Of a stretch of DNA of 9,356 bases, positions 1-6,699 are shown piece by piece. Position numbers and translations under genes: made by a program. Below the pieces are notes generated by a model. That model had not been told where the DNA came from. It saw only the letters and a list, made by a program, of their open reading frames with translations, and did not search any database. This DNA is from an uncultured Anaerotignum sp. GTDB lineage: Bacteria > Bacillota > Clostridia > Lachnospirales > Anaerotignaceae. How positions within the stretch are numbered: the stretch's first letter is position 1; every line of letters begins with the position of its first letter. The stretch spans positions 174,282 through 183,637 of the forward strand of contig CAJTQX010000001.1 of assembly GCA_910578425.1 (NCBI GenBank). Direction: 5' to 3'.

Positions 1-25
1 TCTGAAAAAAAAATATTTGCAGTTT

Positions 26-58
26 TTTACTTTTTTTTCGGAAATTATGTGCTACAAT
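26..58 (+). promoter_or_regulatory. Promoter of gap (extended -10)
   Basis: The -10 box TACAAT lies at 53-58 and is preceded by TG at 50-51 with one base between, forming an extended -10 element TGCTACAAT. No good -35 hexamer sits at 17 bases; TTTACT at 26-31 is too far (21 bases). The extended -10 probably compensates. A-tracts and T-tracts upstream (5-13 and 31-38) could act as an UP element or curved DNA. The predicted transcript start is near 65, giving a leader of about 40 bases that contains a weak GGAC/GTCC inverted repeat (64-67 and 75-78). Confidence 0.65.
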
Positions 59-106
59 AGGTAGGACAATAAACGTCCAACAAGTTTTTGAGAGGGGATA
101 ATAGTT

Positions 107-1126
107 ATGATTAAAGTTGGTATCAATGGGTTTGGCCGTATTGGCAGAGTTGTTTTCAGAGTACTGATGCAGCGGCAGGATCAGTTTGAACTTTGCGGCA
201 TTAACCTGAGAAACGCGGAATTGGATTATATGGCGTACCAACTGAGATACGACAGTATTTTCGGCCGCTTTGAAGGCGATATTGAAATCGGAGAAAACTG
301 CCTGATCGTGAATGGTAAAAGGATTCATGTCTTCAGCGAAAGCGATGCTTCTCAGATCAAGTGGTCTGAATGCGGGGCAGAATATATCATTGAATCTACG
401 GGCGCATTTAATACAATGGAAAAAGCAGCTTTACATAAGATTGGCGGTGCAAAAAAAGTTATCCTGACTGCGCCATCCAAGGATGATGTTATGCCTACAT
501 TCGTTATGGGTGTAAACCATTTGACCTATCAGCCGGAATATGACATTGTTTCTAATGCATCCTGCACAACAAACTGCCTTGCGCCACTGGTAAAAATTGT
601 ACATGATAACTTCGGCATTGAACAGGGGCTGATGAGTACCATTCACTCGGCTACGGCAAAACAAAAAGCAGTTGATGCAAGAGCAGGCCGCGACTGGAGA
701 ACAGGCCGCTCCGTATTCAATAACATTATCCCTTCCACAACGGGCGCGGCAAAGGCTGTTGGACGCGTAATTCCTGAACTCAAGGGGAAAATGACGGGTA
801 TGTCCTTCCGTGTTCCTACGAACGATGTTTCTGTTGTAGACCTGACAGCAAGATTGAAAAAACCTGCAACCTATGAGGAAATTTGCGCGAAAATCAAAGA
901 AGCGTCCGAAACAACAATGAAAGGCATCGTCGGATATATCAATGATGATGTGGTTTCTTCTGACCTTCTGGGCGATACCCGTACCTGTATTTTCGATGAA
1001 AAAGCAGGCATTATTTTGGACGATAACTTTGTAAAACTGATCGCGTGGTATGATAATGAATGGGGTTACAGCAATAAGGTTATTGATCTGGTGGCACATA
1101 TGTACTCCGTAGATACACAAAAGTAA
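107..1126 (+). CDS. gap: Glyceraldehyde-3-phosphate dehydrogenase, type I
   Basis: Cytosolic glycolytic enzyme that oxidises and phosphorylates glyceraldehyde 3-phosphate to 1,3-bisphosphoglycerate. At 339 residues it has the usual family length. The N-terminal Rossmann motif INGFGRIGR is at residues 6-14. The catalytic Cys153 sits in ASCTTNC (151-157), with partner His180 in STIHSATAKQK. NIIPSTTGAAKAVGR and the C-terminal YDNEWGYSNKV are intact. The catalytic half resembles the E. coli GapA lineage (DWR-GR motif at 196-201). Unusually, the segment after the second beta strand reads GINLRNAELDY: Leu34-Arg35 stands where NAD-specific enzymes carry an Asp (IND), so cofactor preference may differ. 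The start is supported by AGAGGGG at 91-97. No pgk follows; the gene is single and converges on kdpE. The family call is very sure; cofactor choice is inferred only. Confidence 0.97.
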   Translation: MIKVGINGFGRIGRVVFRVLMQRQDQFELCGINLRNAELDYMAYQLRYDSIFGRFEGDIEIGENCLIVNGKRIHVFSESDASQIKWSECGAEYIIESTGAFNTMEKAALHKIGGAKKVILTAPSKDDVMPTFVMGVNHLTYQPEYDIVSNASCTTNCLAPLVKIVHDNFGIEQGLMSTIHSATAKQKAVDARAGRDWRTGRSVFNNIIPSTTGAAKAVGRVIPELKGKMTGMSFRVPTNDVSVVDLTARLKKPATYEEICAKIKEASETTMKGIVGYINDDVVSSDLLGDTRTCIFDEKAGIILDDNFVKLIAWYDNEWGYSNKVIDLVAHMYSVDTQK

Positions 1127-1187
1127 GTAAAAAAAGTTAGAAGGAGAGCAAAAAGATTCCGGTCTTTCTCTAATTCAACAATAAAAA

Positions 1188-1237
1188 ATGGAACATGGAG
1201 GCTTTTATCTGGCGACTTTCCATGTTCCATATTTTTT
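1188..1237. terminator. Bidirectional terminator between gap and kdpE
   Basis: A perfect 12-base inverted repeat, ATGGAACATGGA (1188-1199) and TCCATGTTCCAT (1219-1230), encloses a 19-base loop. It is followed on the plus strand by ATTTTTT (1231-1237) and on the minus strand by a T-run (complement of the A-run 1183-1188). The hairpin can therefore end transcripts from both convergent genes. It lies 61 bases after the gap stop and just beyond the kdpE stop. Confidence 0.9.
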
Positions 1238-1244
1238 GAAAATG

Positions 1245-1949
1245 TTATATTCCGTCATCTACCATACGATAGCCAATACCGACTTCAGTAAAAATGTATT
1301 CTGGCGAGCCTGGGTTCTTTTCCAGCTTGCGGCGGATATTCGCCATATTGACCCGAAGAATCTGGTTGTCCTTTACGGCATAAGGACCCCATAACTCCGT
1401 AATGATAAAATCATAGGTCAGAACTTGTCCCGCGCTTTTTGCCAGAAGGGAAACAATTTTGAATTCGATCTGTGTCAGATGTACTTCCCGCCCATCAACA
1501 GTAACCTGCCGTTTGCTGAAATCAATCCGCAGTCCTTTTGTTGTAAAAATATCGCTTGCAGCGGCCGTTCCAGTGTTTTTCATGCTGTGGCGCAGAGCCG
1601 TCCGTATCCTTGCCAATAGCTCGGAAGTACCAAATGGCTTACATATGTAATCATCCGCGCCAAAATCCAGAGCCTCGACCTTATCTGCTTCCTCGCCGCG
1701 GGCAGAAACAATGATAACAGGCGTTGCAGACCATTCCCGTATTTTTTTCAGTATCTCCATACCATCCATATCTGGAAGACCTAAATCCAGCAATATCAAA
1801 TCCGGACAGTGAGAGGGTATCATGGAAAGAGCTTCACTGGCAGTTTTTGCCAGAAGGGGTGCATAGTCATTTGCTTTCAATGTCATTGCGATGAAGTTGC
1901 TGATTGCGTCTTCGTCCTCAATAATCATTACTTTTACTTTCGCCGCCAT
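1245..1949 (-). CDS. kdpE: KdpE-like response regulator (OmpR/PhoB family)
   Basis: DNA-binding response regulator of 234 residues. The N-terminal receiver domain (about 5-118) has the acidic pair Glu11-Asp12, phosphoacceptor Asp55 in LILLDLGLPDMDG, Ser82 and Lys104 in CKPF, all needed for phosphorylation. The C-terminal winged-helix domain (about 138-231) ends in a KdpE-like stretch with ELWGPYAVKDNQILR and TEVGIGYRM. It starts inside the end of the upstream kinase gene (32-base overlap). The start is fixed by AAGGAGAG seven bases before the ATG, so the two are surely co-expressed and translationally linked. In classical systems KdpE activates kdpFABC, the high-affinity potassium pump. No kdpFABC genes lie in this window, so the target could be elsewhere or different. 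The family assignment is confident, the regulon is not. Confidence 0.9.
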   Translation of the reverse strand: MAAKVKVMIIEDEDAISNFIAMTLKANDYAPLLAKTASEALSMIPSHCPDLILLDLGLPDMDGMEILKKIREWSATPVIIVSARGEEADKVEALDFGADDYICKPFGTSELLARIRTALRHSMKNTGTAAASDIFTTKGLRIDFSKRQVTVDGREVHLTQIEFKIVSLLAKSAGQVLTYDFIITELWGPYAVKDNQILRVNMANIRRKLEKNPGSPEYIFTEVGIGYRMVDDGI

Positions 1950-3498
1950 ATTTATACTCTCCTTTCATTGGCAGTACGAACGTAAAGCTCGCGCCGCCGC
2001 TTTGATTATTTTTCGCAAAAATTGTTCCGTTATGCGCCAATATGATGGATTTGCAGATGGAAAGTCCAATACCGATGCCCCTGCTGGAATCGCTGGAACG
2101 AGAATTCCCATCGAATAAATCCGGTATCTGAGAAGGGTCGATACCTTTCCCATGATCGTATATAGTAAAGACTGCGCCGCTTTTCTTTTTTGCCACCCGC
2201 AAACCGATGGGGAGGGAGCTTCCTGAATGGCGGATAGCATTTTCCATCAGATTGATCAGGACTTGCTCGATCAAGGTTGCATCCATCGGGACAATCAATA
2301 GTTCGTCTGGAACTTTTACATCAATATGCGCATCGGGGAAACGTTTCTGCGTACGGGTAACTGCTTCGGAAACGACTTCTTCCACGATTTCCTCCTGTTT
2401 TTTCAGGTTTGTTTCATTTCCGCTGATTTTTGTAACAGAAAGCAGGTTTTCAACCATATGAATCAGCCATTCCGTATCCTGGTAAATATCCCGCAGTAAT
2501 TTCGTATTGGCGTCTTTGCTTAAGGTGTCTCTGTTTTCGATCAATGTCGCAGTGGAGCCTAATATTCCCGTCAAGGGCGTCCGCAGATCATGGGAAACAG
2601 CCCGCAAAAGGTTGCTTCGCATTTTTTCTTTTTCTTTTTCCAGAAGAATATCCTGTGCTTTTTCAATCATTTCCTGACGCTCCAGCCCCAATATGGTTTG
2701 GGCGATCATAACGTCAATAGAACTGTACGTATCGTTGAAAAGCATTTTGGAGTCTTCAAAAAGCAACCCGATCACACCATATTTTCGCTCTTTTGTCATA
2801 ATAGGAACGTATGTCCCTTTGCAGTTCTGTGTCTGGTTGCCCAGATCGGCACCTGTACGATGACCCGAATCGTAAGCGGAAAAAGCTACCTGCCGTTCCA
2901 ATATGCTGTTGAAAATCTGTTCGTCCGTATCATTAACCAGCCGCATTGCCTGCTTTTGCGGCTTCAGGGGGGAACCGAAGTACAGTACGACACTGCACTG
3001 GTTCGCTTCATAAAAATAATCTGTTGCCATTTCTAATATCATATCACGGTCACTTGCGGTCAATATCGCCTTGCTCATTTCATTCAGCGTTTCCGCCAGC
3101 TTTTTTCCTGCTGCGGAAAGAACAGCGGCTTTTTTGACCTTGGCGGTCAGCGTGCTGATTAGTATGGAAATCAGCAGAAGAACCGCAAATGTAATCGGAT
3201 AGCCTGTTATGGTGAAATTCAGAGAATAGTACGGATAGGTGAAAAAGAAATTCACACCGATTACACCGCCAACAGAAGCTGCGATTCCCCAGAAATAGCC
3301 GCTTGTGATCACAGAGGTTACGGCTACGCCAAGGATGTACATTCCGAAAATATTATCGTGTATCACCTCCGCGCCGACAAGGCACAGGGCGAAAGAGGTT
3401 GCTATCAGGTAGATCAAAAGGGCTTTGAAAAAATCATACAGCACTGCCGAGGGATTGAAGTTACTTGCTTTTAACATTGCTTTGAATATTCGTTTCAT
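1918..3498 (-). CDS. KdpD-type sensor histidine kinase, N-terminally short
   Basis: Membrane histidine kinase, 526 residues, against roughly 900 for full KdpD. It starts directly at the membrane part: four hydrophobic segments near residues 25-44, 50-68, 70-86 and 101-118 match the KdpD DUF4118 domain, including FFFTYPYYSLNF (84-95). A GAF-like region follows (about 135-275), then a charged linker. The dimerisation helix carries phosphoacceptor His303 in VSHDLRTPLTG, and the ATPase has its N box (NLMENAIRHS, 416-425), DHGKGI (448-453) and GIGIGLSI (474-481). All catalytic motifs are intact, so it should be active. Absent are the cytoplasmic KdpD and Usp-like domains that in full-length proteins carry the Walker motif and signal-ligand sites. 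AAGGAG seven bases before the ATG supports this start, and no KdpD-like coding lies upstream, so this is a natural short form rather than a truncation. The partner is the overlapping kdpE. Confidence 0.9.
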   Translation of the reverse strand: MKRIFKAMLKASNFNPSAVLYDFFKALLIYLIATSFALCLVGAEVIHDNIFGMYILGVAVTSVITSGYFWGIAASVGGVIGVNFFFTYPYYSLNFTITGYPITFAVLLLISILISTLTAKVKKAAVLSAAGKKLAETLNEMSKAILTASDRDMILEMATDYFYEANQCSVVLYFGSPLKPQKQAMRLVNDTDEQIFNSILERQVAFSAYDSGHRTGADLGNQTQNCKGTYVPIMTKERKYGVIGLLFEDSKMLFNDTYSSIDVMIAQTILGLERQEMIEKAQDILLEKEKEKMRSNLLRAVSHDLRTPLTGILGSTATLIENRDTLSKDANTKLLRDIYQDTEWLIHMVENLLSVTKISGNETNLKKQEEIVEEVVSEAVTRTQKRFPDAHIDVKVPDELLIVPMDATLIEQVLINLMENAIRHSGSSLPIGLRVAKKKSGAVFTIYDHGKGIDPSQIPDLFDGNSRSSDSSRGIGIGLSICKSIILAHNGTIFAKNNQSGGASFTFVLPMKGEYKYGGESKSNDY

Positions 3499-3538
3499 GG
3501 ATTTGCTCCTTATCTTCCGTCAGAAAATTATCAGCATT

Positions 3539-3567
3539 ATTATACAACATTTTTGCCAGAAAGGAAA
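3539..3567 (-). promoter_or_regulatory. Promoter of the kinase/regulator operon
   Basis: On the minus strand a perfect TATAAT -10 box lies at 3544-3539, with only a weak -35 (TTTCCT at 17-base spacing, 3567-3562). The leader to the kinase ATG at 3498 would be about 35 bases. The weak -35 would fit a promoter that needs an activator, possibly autoregulation, which is inference. Confidence 0.55.
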
Positions 3568-3623
3568 TGCAGAAGGGGCAGCATGATAAATTTTTTTTTG
3601 ATGAGGGAAATTGTGCTGTTTCA

Positions 3624-3652
3624 TTGCCAATGTCAGGATAGTTTGTTATAAT
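3624..3652 (+). promoter_or_regulatory. Promoter of the LysA-like gene
   Basis: TTGCCA (3624-3629), a 17-base spacer and TATAAT (3647-3652) form a near-consensus sigma-A promoter. The -35 box lies inside a short palindrome CATTG-C-CAATG (3622-3632), which could be an operator. The predicted leader is about 65 bases. Confidence 0.8.
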
Positions 3653-3661
3653 AAGGCGAAC

Positions 3662-3694
3662 GCTGTTTGATGCGGCCATGCAGACAGGAACAGC
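3662..3694 (+). other. Leader hairpin upstream of the LysA-like gene
   Basis: In the predicted 5' untranslated region GCTGTT (3662-3667) can pair with AACAGC (3689-3694), with a nested TGC/GCA pairing inside (3670-3672 with 3679-3681). There is no following T-run, so it is not a terminator. It is too short for a lysine riboswitch or T-box. Its role, if any, is unknown; it may only stabilise the message. Confidence 0.3.
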
Positions 3695-3724
3695 AAAACA
3701 TTCTGGCAGAGATAAAGGAGAACT

Positions 3725-4981
3725 ATGCAAATGAAAAAACCATTTGTTTCTTTGGAACAGGCAAAAAAAATCATTGAACAGTATCCTACCCCGTTTTATC
3801 TTTACGATGAAAAGGGCATCAGGGAAAACGCCCGCAGAGTAAACGAAGCCTTCTCATGGAACAAAGGCTTTCGGGAATATTTTGCGATAAAAGCAACGCC
3901 CACACCGGGCATTATTAAAATATTGAAAGAAGAAGGCTGCGGTTCAGACTGCTCCTCTTTTACCGAGCTTGTTATGGCGAAAGCAGTAGGGCAAAAGGGG
4001 CATGATATCATGTTTTCTTCCAACGTAACGCCTGAGGAGGATTTTGTTCTTGCGGCAAAGCTGGGTGCAATTATCAATTTTGATGACATTACCCATATCC
4101 CCTTTTTTGAAAAGCTGGCGAAAATTCCTGAAACCGTCTGCTGTCGATATAACCCCGGCGGCGTGTTCCAAATCAGCAATGATATTATGGATCACCCTGA
4201 GGACGCAAAATACGGCATGACAAAAACACAGCTTCGGGACGCTTTCCGTATGCTCAAGGAAAAGGGCGCGAAGCATTTCGGTATCCATTCTTTCCTTGCA
4301 AGCAGCACAAGCTCGAATGAATACTATCCGATGCTTGCAAAAATACTGTTCCAGCTTGCAGTAGAGCTGAAAAAAGAACTGGATATTCATATTTCGTTTA
4401 TCAATCTTTCCGGCGGTGTTGGGATTCCATATGAACCCGAAGAAGAGCCCTGCGACATTATGGCAATCGGGGAAGGTGTAAGGAAAGTCTACGAAGAAAT
4501 TCTGGTACCGGAAGGTATGGATGATGTGGCAATCTATACGGAAATGGGACGCTATATGCTCGCGCCTTATGGCAGCCTTTTGGCGGAGGCAATTCATGAA
4601 AAGCATATATATAAGGAATATATTGGTCTGGACGCTTGTGCGGCAAACCTGATGCGTCCAGCGATGTATGGTGCATACCACCATATTACTGTGCTGGGGA
4701 AGGAAAATGCTCCCTGTGACCATAAATATGACATTACAGGCGGTCTTTGCGAAAATAATGATAAATTTGCTATCGACCGAATGCTGCCTGAAATTGAAAT
4801 CGGGGATATTCTTTATATCCATGATACCGGTGCGCACGGGCATGCAATGGGCTATAATTATAATGGCAAACTGCGCTCTGCAGAACTCCTGCTGAAGGAA
4901 GATGGCAGCGTGGAACTGCTGCGGCGTGCGGAAACAGAAAAGGATTATTTCGCGGTATTTGATTTTACAGGCCTGTTCTGA
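3725..4981 (+). CDS. Diaminopimelate decarboxylase-like PLP enzyme (LysA family)
   Basis: Fold-type III PLP decarboxylase of 418 residues, the usual size for LysA, which makes L-lysine from meso-diaminopimelate. The PLP lysine is Lys56 in YFAIKATPTP. The N-terminal barrel also shows DCSSFTEL (75-82), His188 in FGIHSF and a phosphate-binding glycine loop (SGGVGIPY, 229-236). The C-terminal part carries RPAMYGAYH (311-319), CENNDKFA (342-349) and the GYNYNGKLRSAE stretch. Several hallmarks differ from classical LysA: first glycine of GGG is Ser229, EPGR reads EMGR (273-276), CESGD reads CENND, and GAYG reads GAHG with His371 for Tyr. I recall similar proteins in Clostridia labelled diaminopimelate decarboxylase; their substrate may not have been proven. 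AAAGGAG (3714-3720) is 4 bases from this ATG and 10 from a second in-frame ATG at 3731, so the true start may be residue 3. Monocistronic, from its own strong promoter. Confidence 0.85.
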   Translation: MQMKKPFVSLEQAKKIIEQYPTPFYLYDEKGIRENARRVNEAFSWNKGFREYFAIKATPTPGIIKILKEEGCGSDCSSFTELVMAKAVGQKGHDIMFSSNVTPEEDFVLAAKLGAIINFDDITHIPFFEKLAKIPETVCCRYNPGGVFQISNDIMDHPEDAKYGMTKTQLRDAFRMLKEKGAKHFGIHSFLASSTSSNEYYPMLAKILFQLAVELKKELDIHISFINLSGGVGIPYEPEEEPCDIMAIGEGVRKVYEEILVPEGMDDVAIYTEMGRYMLAPYGSLLAEAIHEKHIYKEYIGLDACAANLMRPAMYGAYHHITVLGKENAPCDHKYDITGGLCENNDKFAIDRMLPEIEIGDILYIHDTGAHGHAMGYNYNGKLRSAELLLKEDGSVELLRRAETEKDYFAVFDFTGLF

Positions 4982-5007
4982 TAGAAAAGACTGCATTTTG
5001 AAAAGAG

Positions 5008-5040
5008 AAAGCGGTGAAGCTGAAAGGGCTTCGCCGCTTT
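5008..5040. terminator. Hairpin terminator between convergent LysA-like gene and dsdA
   Basis: A 13-base stem (5008-5020 with 5028-5040, one G-U wobble) closes a 7-base loop; its arms begin AAAGCGG and end CCGCTTT. On the minus strand it is followed by TCTC then TTTTC, a moderate T-rich tail after the dsdA end. On the plus strand only the stem's own TTT follows before GGATAC, so it probably works best for dsdA and less well for the LysA-like gene. Confidence 0.75.
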
Positions 5041-5061
5041 GGATACTTTTGGGATTCTTTT

Positions 5062-6396
5062 TTATTTCAGATGCGTATTCATATATTCCTCACGGATGGC
5101 CTGCGGAACAAGGCTGCCGCCTGTTGCCCAGGGAATATGGACAGACTGCGCCATTTTCTCATCAAGCCCCATCTTTTTGATATACTGCTTCATTTCCTCG
5201 GATTTCATCAGTTGAACAGGACCCCAGAAGGATGCGCACGCGGAGGGCTCTAAGAAAATATCCTCCGAATTCACAATATCACGCATAAAATCATAAATGC
5301 GGAAATCCTCCAGAGAAAGCTCGCCTGCCAGCAGATTCATCATGACGCCGCCAACAAATCCGGAGGCACGTCCAACCGCCAGACCATCTGCGTGCGTCTG
5401 TCCAGTCAGTCCGAAATCCTGAACGGATACCTCGTTCTGCAAGCCGGACGCCATGCCGACAAGCATACAGGGTGCCTGTGTCGGTTCAATAAAGAAAATA
5501 TGCACATTGTCACCGAAAAGCTGTTTGAAGCCAAACGCAACGCCGCCGGGCGCGCCGCCTACGCCGCAGGGGATATAGACAAAAAGAGGGTGGTCTGCGT
5601 CAACGGTAATCCCTTTTTCCGCAAACTGTTTTACAATGCGCTTTGCAGCTACAGCATAGCCAAGGAACAGGTTGACAGAATTTTCATCGTCTACAAAATA
5701 GCTGCTGGGATCTGCATCGGAATTTTTGCGTCCAACCTCAACAGCTTTGCTGTAATCATCATCATACTCAATGACTTCCGCACCTCTTTGGCGAAGGAGG
5801 TCTTTTTTCCACTGCTTTGCGTCAGCGGACATATGCACGATAACATGGAATCCCAATGCTGCACTCATGATGCCGATGCTCATGCCGAGGTTGCCTGTAG
5901 AGCCAACCTGAATTTTGAATTTGCCAAAAAATTCCTTGAAAGCAGGAGAAGCAAAAATACTGTAATCATCTGTCAGTTTCACCATACCATGCTCCAAAGC
6001 CAAATCTTCTGCATGTTTCAGTACTTCATAAATGCCGCCGCGCGCTTTTACGGAACCGGAAATTGCCAGATGGCTGTCCTGTTTCAAAAAGAGGCGTCCG
6101 GGAATAGTTGTATGATATTCCTGTTCAAGCTGCTTCTGCATCTTGGGAATCTCTGTCAGAGGAGATTCGATCAGGCCATTTGTTGGTTCTGTTTCAGGGA
6201 ATACTTTTTTAATAAACGGTGCAAAACGAGCTAGCCGCGCTTCCGCGTCATCAATGTCTGCCATTGTGATATCAATTTTTGCCAATGCATCGGCTGTTTT
6301 TTCAAGGTTTTCATTGATCCAGACAACTTCCTTGCCTTCTGAAATCTGTTTCAGCAAATCAGCATTTTTTACTTTGCTCCAAAGCTCCTGATTCAT
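5062..6396 (-). CDS. dsdA: D-serine ammonia-lyase (D-serine dehydratase)
   Basis: Cytosolic PLP enzyme converting D-serine to pyruvate and ammonia, for detoxification or use as a carbon and nitrogen source. At 444 residues it matches the DsdA family length. The PLP lysine is Lys117 in SGSVKARGGIYEVL, preceded by LKQDSHLA. The phosphate-binding loop GSTGNLG is at 165-171, and the glycine-rich PCGVGGAPGG at 276-285. The C-terminal HIPWATGGSLVP (420-431) is typical of DsdA and separates it from threonine dehydratases. The start is fixed by AAGGAGG seven bases before the ATG. The gene is alone on its strand with its own promoter and terminator. The usual E. coli partners, activator dsdC and permease dsdX, are not beside it, so regulation and D-serine uptake must come from elsewhere. 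No key residue appears missing. Confidence 0.95.
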   Translation of the reverse strand: MNQELWSKVKNADLLKQISEGKEVVWINENLEKTADALAKIDITMADIDDAEARLARFAPFIKKVFPETEPTNGLIESPLTEIPKMQKQLEQEYHTTIPGRLFLKQDSHLAISGSVKARGGIYEVLKHAEDLALEHGMVKLTDDYSIFASPAFKEFFGKFKIQVGSTGNLGMSIGIMSAALGFHVIVHMSADAKQWKKDLLRQRGAEVIEYDDDYSKAVEVGRKNSDADPSSYFVDDENSVNLFLGYAVAAKRIVKQFAEKGITVDADHPLFVYIPCGVGGAPGGVAFGFKQLFGDNVHIFFIEPTQAPCMLVGMASGLQNEVSVQDFGLTGQTHADGLAVGRASGFVGGVMMNLLAGELSLEDFRIYDFMRDIVNSEDIFLEPSACASFWGPVQLMKSEEMKQYIKKMGLDEKMAQSVHIPWATGGSLVPQAIREEYMNTHLK

Positions 6397-6435
6397 AGTA
6401 ATTCCTCCTTAAAAATAATTTGAAATATTTTTTTC

Positions 6436-6464
6436 ATCATAACATATTGCTATCTCTTCCGCAA
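6436..6464 (-). promoter_or_regulatory. Promoter of dsdA
   Basis: On the minus strand TTGCGG (6464-6459), a 17-base spacer and TATGAT (6441-6436) form a plausible sigma-A promoter, giving a leader of roughly 33 bases to the ATG at 6396. Confidence 0.6.
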
Positions 6465-6606
6465 GCCGCATAAAATGACGATATTTGTCTATAAACCTGT
6501 GCTTTTTCTTCGGTTTCATGGACATATTACACAAAGAATAAAAATCCTGAAAAACTCTAAAGCAAAAATTCACCGGCAATGAAAAAGGGGAAACAATCCG
6601 CCATAA

Positions 6607-6635
6607 TTGACAGGCAGTTTAGAACATTGTATACT
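6607..6635 (+). promoter_or_regulatory. Promoter of the FNT-mutY-Nudix operon
   Basis: TTGACA (6607-6612) is a perfect -35, followed by a 17-base spacer and TATACT (6630-6635). This is one of the best promoters in the window and should give steady expression of the operon. The leader is about 58 bases. Confidence 0.88.
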
Positions 6636-6699
6636 GATGCGGTAGGGAAATGGGAGGCGGCACTGACCGTCAAAGGATTTTAAGGAGGATACATAGAGA

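Larger units (their letters stand above)
6397..6699. other. Divergent intergenic region dsdA / FNT gene
   Basis: These 303 bases hold no convincing gene. They contain the dsdA promoter (6436-6464), the FNT operon promoter (6607-6635) and the two ribosome binding sites. The stretch between the promoters, about 6465-6606, is AT-rich and shows no strong palindrome, tRNA or hairpin that I can recognise. The predicted leader of the FNT operon (6642-6699) has only a weak bulged pairing (TGA-CGGT with ACCG-TCA). Confidence 0.7.

Noticed and set aside
431..1120. Long open frame of 229 codons antisense to gap
   Set aside because: It lies entirely inside a strongly conserved gene; the protein is rich in Cys, Asn and Ile with no domain, and no ribosome site supports it. 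It is a by-product of codon use.
1188..1394. 68-codon plus-strand frame starting in the terminator
   Set aside because: Its ATG is in the hairpin stem and most of it is antisense to the end of kdpE; no independent support.
3567..3600. ATGC/GCAT repeat followed by nine T as a terminator in the divergent region
   Set aside because: The stem is only four pairs with a ten-base loop and no gene ends upstream on that strand.
3660..3724. Lysine riboswitch or T-box in the leader of the LysA-like gene
   Set aside because: The leader is only about 65 bases, far shorter than either element, and no anti-terminator or T-box sequence is visible.
3944..4996. Open frame of 350 codons antisense to the LysA-like gene
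   Set aside because: It shadows a well-supported gene with promoter and motifs; its residues show no recognisable fold and it would cross the start of the convergent hairpin region.
5392..6234. Open frame of 280 codons antisense to dsdA
   Set aside because: The opposite strand encodes the full DsdA with all catalytic motifs; the antisense product has no family resemblance and no ribosome site.
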